NCBI GenBank assembly: GCA_913063835.1
Contig: CAJXZV010000012.1
Location: forward strand, 1 to 35,253
Origin: an uncultured Eubacteriales bacterium
GTDB taxonomy: Bacteria; Bacillota; Sulfobacillia; UBA995; UBA9673
Length of the DNA: 35,253 bases
Direction: 5' to 3'
A program made the position numbers and the translations under genes. Positions within the stretch are counted from its first letter, which is position 1. The number at the start of each line of letters is the position of its first letter. This document shows positions 32,864-35,253 of the stretch, piece after piece. The notes beneath the pieces were generated by a model. It had not been told where the DNA came from and ran no database searches. It worked only from the letters and a program-made list of their open reading frames with translations.

Positions 32864-33226
32864 ATGACCTTGATGAGCTTCGTCCTGGCCTTCGTCGTCG
32901 GCGGCCTCATCTGCGTCCTGGCCCAGCTGACCCTTGACCTGGGGACGAACCTCACCCCGGCCCACGTCATGGTCCTCTTCGTCGTTCTCGGAGCGGTCGC
33001 AAGCGGGCTCGGGCTCTACGAGCCCCTCATCGAGTTCGCCGGGGCGGGGGCCTCCGTCCCGCTCCCCGCCTTCGGGCACGCCCTTGTCAAGGGAATGCTC
33101 AAAGGGGCGGCCGAGAAGGGGCTGAGCGGTCTCCTGGCCGGCGGGCTCACCGGCACCGCCCTCGGCCTGACCGTGGCCATCCTGGCCGGATTGGCCATGG
33201 CCCTGGTGGCGCGGCCCAAGGGGTGA
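32864..33226 (+). CDS. spoVAE: Stage V sporulation protein AE (AEB type)
   Basis: Small membrane subunit of the SpoVA channel, 120 residues with three to four helices. Family stretches: FVVGGLICVLAQLTLDLGTNLTPAHVM, LGLYEPLIEFAGAGASVPLPAFGHALVKG and GLLAGGLTGTALGLTVAI. The ATG at 32864 is chosen since the longer frame upstream overlaps spoVAD out of frame. It ends in an overlap with the spoVAF start (GTGA). No spoVAEA-type gene lies between. Confidence 0.94.
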   Translation: MTLMSFVLAFVVGGLICVLAQLTLDLGTNLTPAHVMVLFVVLGAVASGLGLYEPLIEFAGAGASVPLPAFGHALVKGMLKGAAEKGLSGLLAGGLTGTALGLTVAILAGLAMALVARPKG

Positions 33227-34788
33227 CGGAGGCCGCCGCCGGAGCGGGAGGAGGCCGCACGTTGGCTGGACCGGAGAAGCGCGAGGCAAGGCTCACCAAG
33301 GACCTCGAGGAGAACCTCCTCCACCTGAGGGAAGTCCTCGGCATCGGGGAGAGCTTCGATGTCGTGGAGCGCCGCCTGGAGATAGGAGGCCGGGCGGCGG
33401 CCGTCATCTTCGTCGACGGGCTCGTGAAGGACGACGTCATGACCGACGTGCTCCGTCACCTTCTCTGCGTCGAGCGCGCCGACCTCGCCCCCGTGGCTCT
33501 TGAGGCGGTCCTGCGCCGGCACCTGCCCCACATAGAGGTCAACCGGGCCGGGACCTTCACCGAGGTCATCGACAACGTCCTCTCGGGTCCGGTCGCCCTC
33601 ATCATCGACGGCGCCGACGAGGCCGTCATCATCGACGCGAGGGCTTATCCGGCGCGGGAGCCCGAGGAGCCCGAGCTCGAACGTGTCCTCCGGGGTTCGC
33701 GAGACGGGTTCGTCGAGACCATCGTCTTCAACACGGCGCTCATCAGGCGCCGCGTGCGCGACGCCAACCTCAGGGTCGAGCTCATCCCTGTGGGGAAGAG
33801 GTCCAAGACCGACGTCGCCCTGATTTACATCAAGGACATCGCCAACAGCGACCTCGTCGACACGGTGAGGCAGCGCCTGAAGGACATCGAGGTGGCCGGT
33901 ATCCCCATGGCCGAGAAGACGGTCGAGGAGTTCCTCCTCGGCCGCAAGGCGTGGTGGAACCCCTTCCCCCTCATCCGTCTCACCGAGAGACCCGACGTAG
34001 CCGCGGTCCACCTCTTCGAGGGGCACGTTCTCGTCGCGGTGGACACTTCGCCGAGCGTCATCATGCTTCCGACGACCTTCTTCCACCACATCCAACACGC
34101 CGAGGAGTTCAGGGAGGACGTGTTGGCGGGGGTCTACATCCGGCTGGTGAGGTTCGCGGCCATCTTCCTATCCTGGGTGGGACCCCCGCTGTGGCTGGCC
34201 CTCGTCCACGACCTGCCGCTCCTCCCCCCCGGCTTCGCCTTCCTCGGCCCCAAGGAGCCCGGGGTCGTCCCCCTCGGGCTCCAGTTCTTCCTGGCCGAGG
34301 TGGGCGTCGACCTCATCCGGCTGGCTCTCATCCACGCTCCGAGCGCTCTGGCCACGGCCCTCGGGTTCATCGGGGCCATCCTCCTCGGGGACATCGCGGC
34401 GAAGGTCGGCCTCTTCGCCAACGAGACCATCCTCTACATCGCCCTGGCGGCCCTGGGGACCTTCGCCACCCCCAGCTTCGAGTTCGCCCTCGCGGTCCGG
34501 CTGAGCCGCCTCGTCTTCGTGGTCCTGGCGGCCCTGTTCGGGCTTGTCGGCCTCGGGGTGGGGGTGGCCGTCCAGGCGGTGCTCCTCCTGACGATGAAAT
34601 GCTTCGACGTGCCCTACCTCTGGCCCCTCGTCCCGTTCAACGGGCGGGCCCTCTGGGCGGTGATAGTCCGCCAGCCCGTGCCGCTCAGGGAGGCGCGTCC
34701 GTCGGTGCTGAGGACGAGGAGGCCGGAGACGGGCACCTCGGGGGCCACCGGGACGGAAGACGAGGCCGGCGGGGAGGACAGGGGTTGA
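33223..34788 (+). CDS. spoVAF: Stage V sporulation protein AF (GerA family)
   Basis: Spore membrane protein related to the A subunit of GerA-type germinant receptors, 521 residues. An N-terminal cytosolic region of about 290 residues (LEENLLHLREVLGIGESFDVV, TNNE-type VETIVFNTALIRRRVRDANLRVE, VALIYIKDIANSDLV) precedes several membrane helices (from about 310) with TLIHAPSA-like RLALIHAPSALATALGFIGAILLGD and VPYLWPLVPFN. It is full length and, from its position after spoVAE, SpoVAF rather than a germinant receptor. The GTG overlaps the spoVAE stop; a TTG at 33262 is an alternative. The 35-residue C-terminal tail is polar and variable. SpoVAF is thought to help amplify germination. Confidence 0.93.
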   Translation: MTEAAAGAGGGRTLAGPEKREARLTKDLEENLLHLREVLGIGESFDVVERRLEIGGRAAAVIFVDGLVKDDVMTDVLRHLLCVERADLAPVALEAVLRRHLPHIEVNRAGTFTEVIDNVLSGPVALIIDGADEAVIIDARAYPAREPEEPELERVLRGSRDGFVETIVFNTALIRRRVRDANLRVELIPVGKRSKTDVALIYIKDIANSDLVDTVRQRLKDIEVAGIPMAEKTVEEFLLGRKAWWNPFPLIRLTERPDVAAVHLFEGHVLVAVDTSPSVIMLPTTFFHHIQHAEEFREDVLAGVYIRLVRFAAIFLSWVGPPLWLALVHDLPLLPPGFAFLGPKEPGVVPLGLQFFLAEVGVDLIRLALIHAPSALATALGFIGAILLGDIAAKVGLFANETILYIALAALGTFATPSFEFALAVRLSRLVFVVLAALFGLVGLGVGVAVQAVLLLTMKCFDVPYLWPLVPFNGRALWAVIVRQPVPLREARPSVLRTRRPETGTSGATGTEDEAGGEDRG

Positions 34789-34826
34789 GCCGCGCTCCCG
34801 GCCCGTGGCTACGGGAGGGCTGTGTC

Positions 34827-35253
34827 GTGGGCCTTCCGAGGGCTCTCCTCTACTACGAGCTCTATCCCTTCTGGCGCAGCTTCTTCGAGGAGTTGGGGTT
34901 CCGGCTGGTCGACTCCGGGCCGACCAGCCGGGAGGTGCTCGAGGCCGGGGTGAGGGAGGCGGTGGACGAGGCCTGCCTGCCGGTGAAGGCCTTCTACGGG
35001 CATGTCATCTCCCTCAGGGACAGGGTCGACGCCGTCTTCCTTCCGCGCCTGGTGAGCCTTGAGCGCGGGACCTATACCTGTCCGAAACTCCTGGGCCTCC
35101 CGGACATGGTGAGGCACAACATCAGCCGGCTGCCCGCCGTCATCACGGCCGACTTCGACGAGACGAGGCCGGGCAAGGGGCTGAGGGAGGCGGCGGTCCG
35201 CCTGGCCCGGCGCCTCGGGCGCGGGGCCCGCCTCGCCCGGGCGGCCGTGGCCC
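34827..35253 (+). CDS. CoA-activase/2-hydroxyacyl-CoA dehydratase-like protein (partial)
   Basis: Beginning of a gene cut by the window end (about 142 residues seen). The sequence VGLPRALLYYELYPFWRSFFEELGF, EAVDEACLPVKAFYGHVISL, VDAVFLPRLVSLERGTYTCPKLLGLPDMVRH resembles the DUF2229/COG3580 family of proteins related to activators of 2-hydroxyacyl-CoA dehydratases, including its conserved cysteines. The family is common in anaerobic Bacillota but its true reaction is unsettled. The GTG at 34827 is preferred because GGGAGGG lies 7 bases before it and the family begins at GLPRALLYY; a TTG at 34785 overlapping the spoVAF stop is possible. It may be transcribed with the spoVA block. Confidence 0.75.
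   Translation, partial: MGLPRALLYYELYPFWRSFFEELGFRLVDSGPTSREVLEAGVREAVDEACLPVKAFYGHVISLRDRVDAVFLPRLVSLERGTYTCPKLLGLPDMVRHNISRLPAVITADFDETRPGKGLREAAVRLARRLGRGARLARAAVA

Noticed and set aside
1-35253. CRISPR array, rRNA, prophage or integrative element
   Set aside because: No regularly spaced direct repeats, rRNA signatures, phage genes or attachment sites were seen; XerD is the housekeeping recombinase.

Overview
The window is a GC-rich (roughly two-thirds or more G+C, judged by eye), gene-dense piece of a bacterial chromosome. It comes from an endospore-forming member of the Bacillota: spoIVB, spo0A, spoIIM, dacF, spoIIAA, spoIIAB, sigF, spoVAC, spoVAD, spoVAE and spoVAF are all recognisable, and their order largely follows Bacillus subtilis. 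Ferredoxin-linked oxidation of 2-oxoacids and a CoA-activase-type gene at the right edge suggest an anaerobe or a lineage with anaerobic ancestry. The exact class cannot be read from the sequence. GTG and TTG starts are common, and stop/start overlaps of the TGA type are frequent.

Layout. (1) 1-3900: an accessory edge with a leftward ERCC4-type nuclease, a divergent sugar-phosphate-isomerase-like TIM barrel and a decayed IS1182-type transposase. (2) 3900-6260: spoIVB and spo0A, with a candidate forespore (sigma-F-like) promoter before spoIVB and a candidate sigma-H-like promoter before spo0A. (3) 6380-11560: two tandem leucine-dehydrogenase-type enzymes, a two-cluster ferredoxin and the three large subunits of a VorB-type 2-oxoacid:ferredoxin oxidoreductase, together a route from branched-chain amino acids to acyl-CoA. 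(4) 11650-18793: a complete phosphate regulon, phoP-phoR-pstS-pstC-pstA-pstB-phoU, with a four-unit 11-bp-periodic Pho-box-like array before pstS. (5) 18856-21476: a Nudix hydrolase, an EndoQ-type repair endonuclease and spoIIM. (6) 21679-27615: alanine dehydrogenase, a small putative membrane protein, xerD and the nucleoside catabolic genes deoB, punA and pdp. (7) 27722-34788: dacF, the spoIIA operon with sigF, then a block of small membrane protein, dodecin-like protein and spoVAC-AD-AE-AF. (8) 34827 to the end: the start of a CoA-activase/dehydratase-like gene.

How it fits together. Spo0A and sigma-H would start sporulation; SpoIIAB holds sigma-F until SpoIIAA releases it; sigma-F in the forespore would read spoIVB (signal to the mother cell for sigma-K) and probably the spoVA block (dipicolinate uptake and release). 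SpoIIM acts in mother-cell engulfment. The least explained part is the 98-residue membrane protein and the dodecin-like protein lacking the flavin-stacking tryptophan. They sit where spoVAA/spoVAB would be, behind a sigma-F-like promoter. All promoter assignments come from reading the sequence by eye and are untested.
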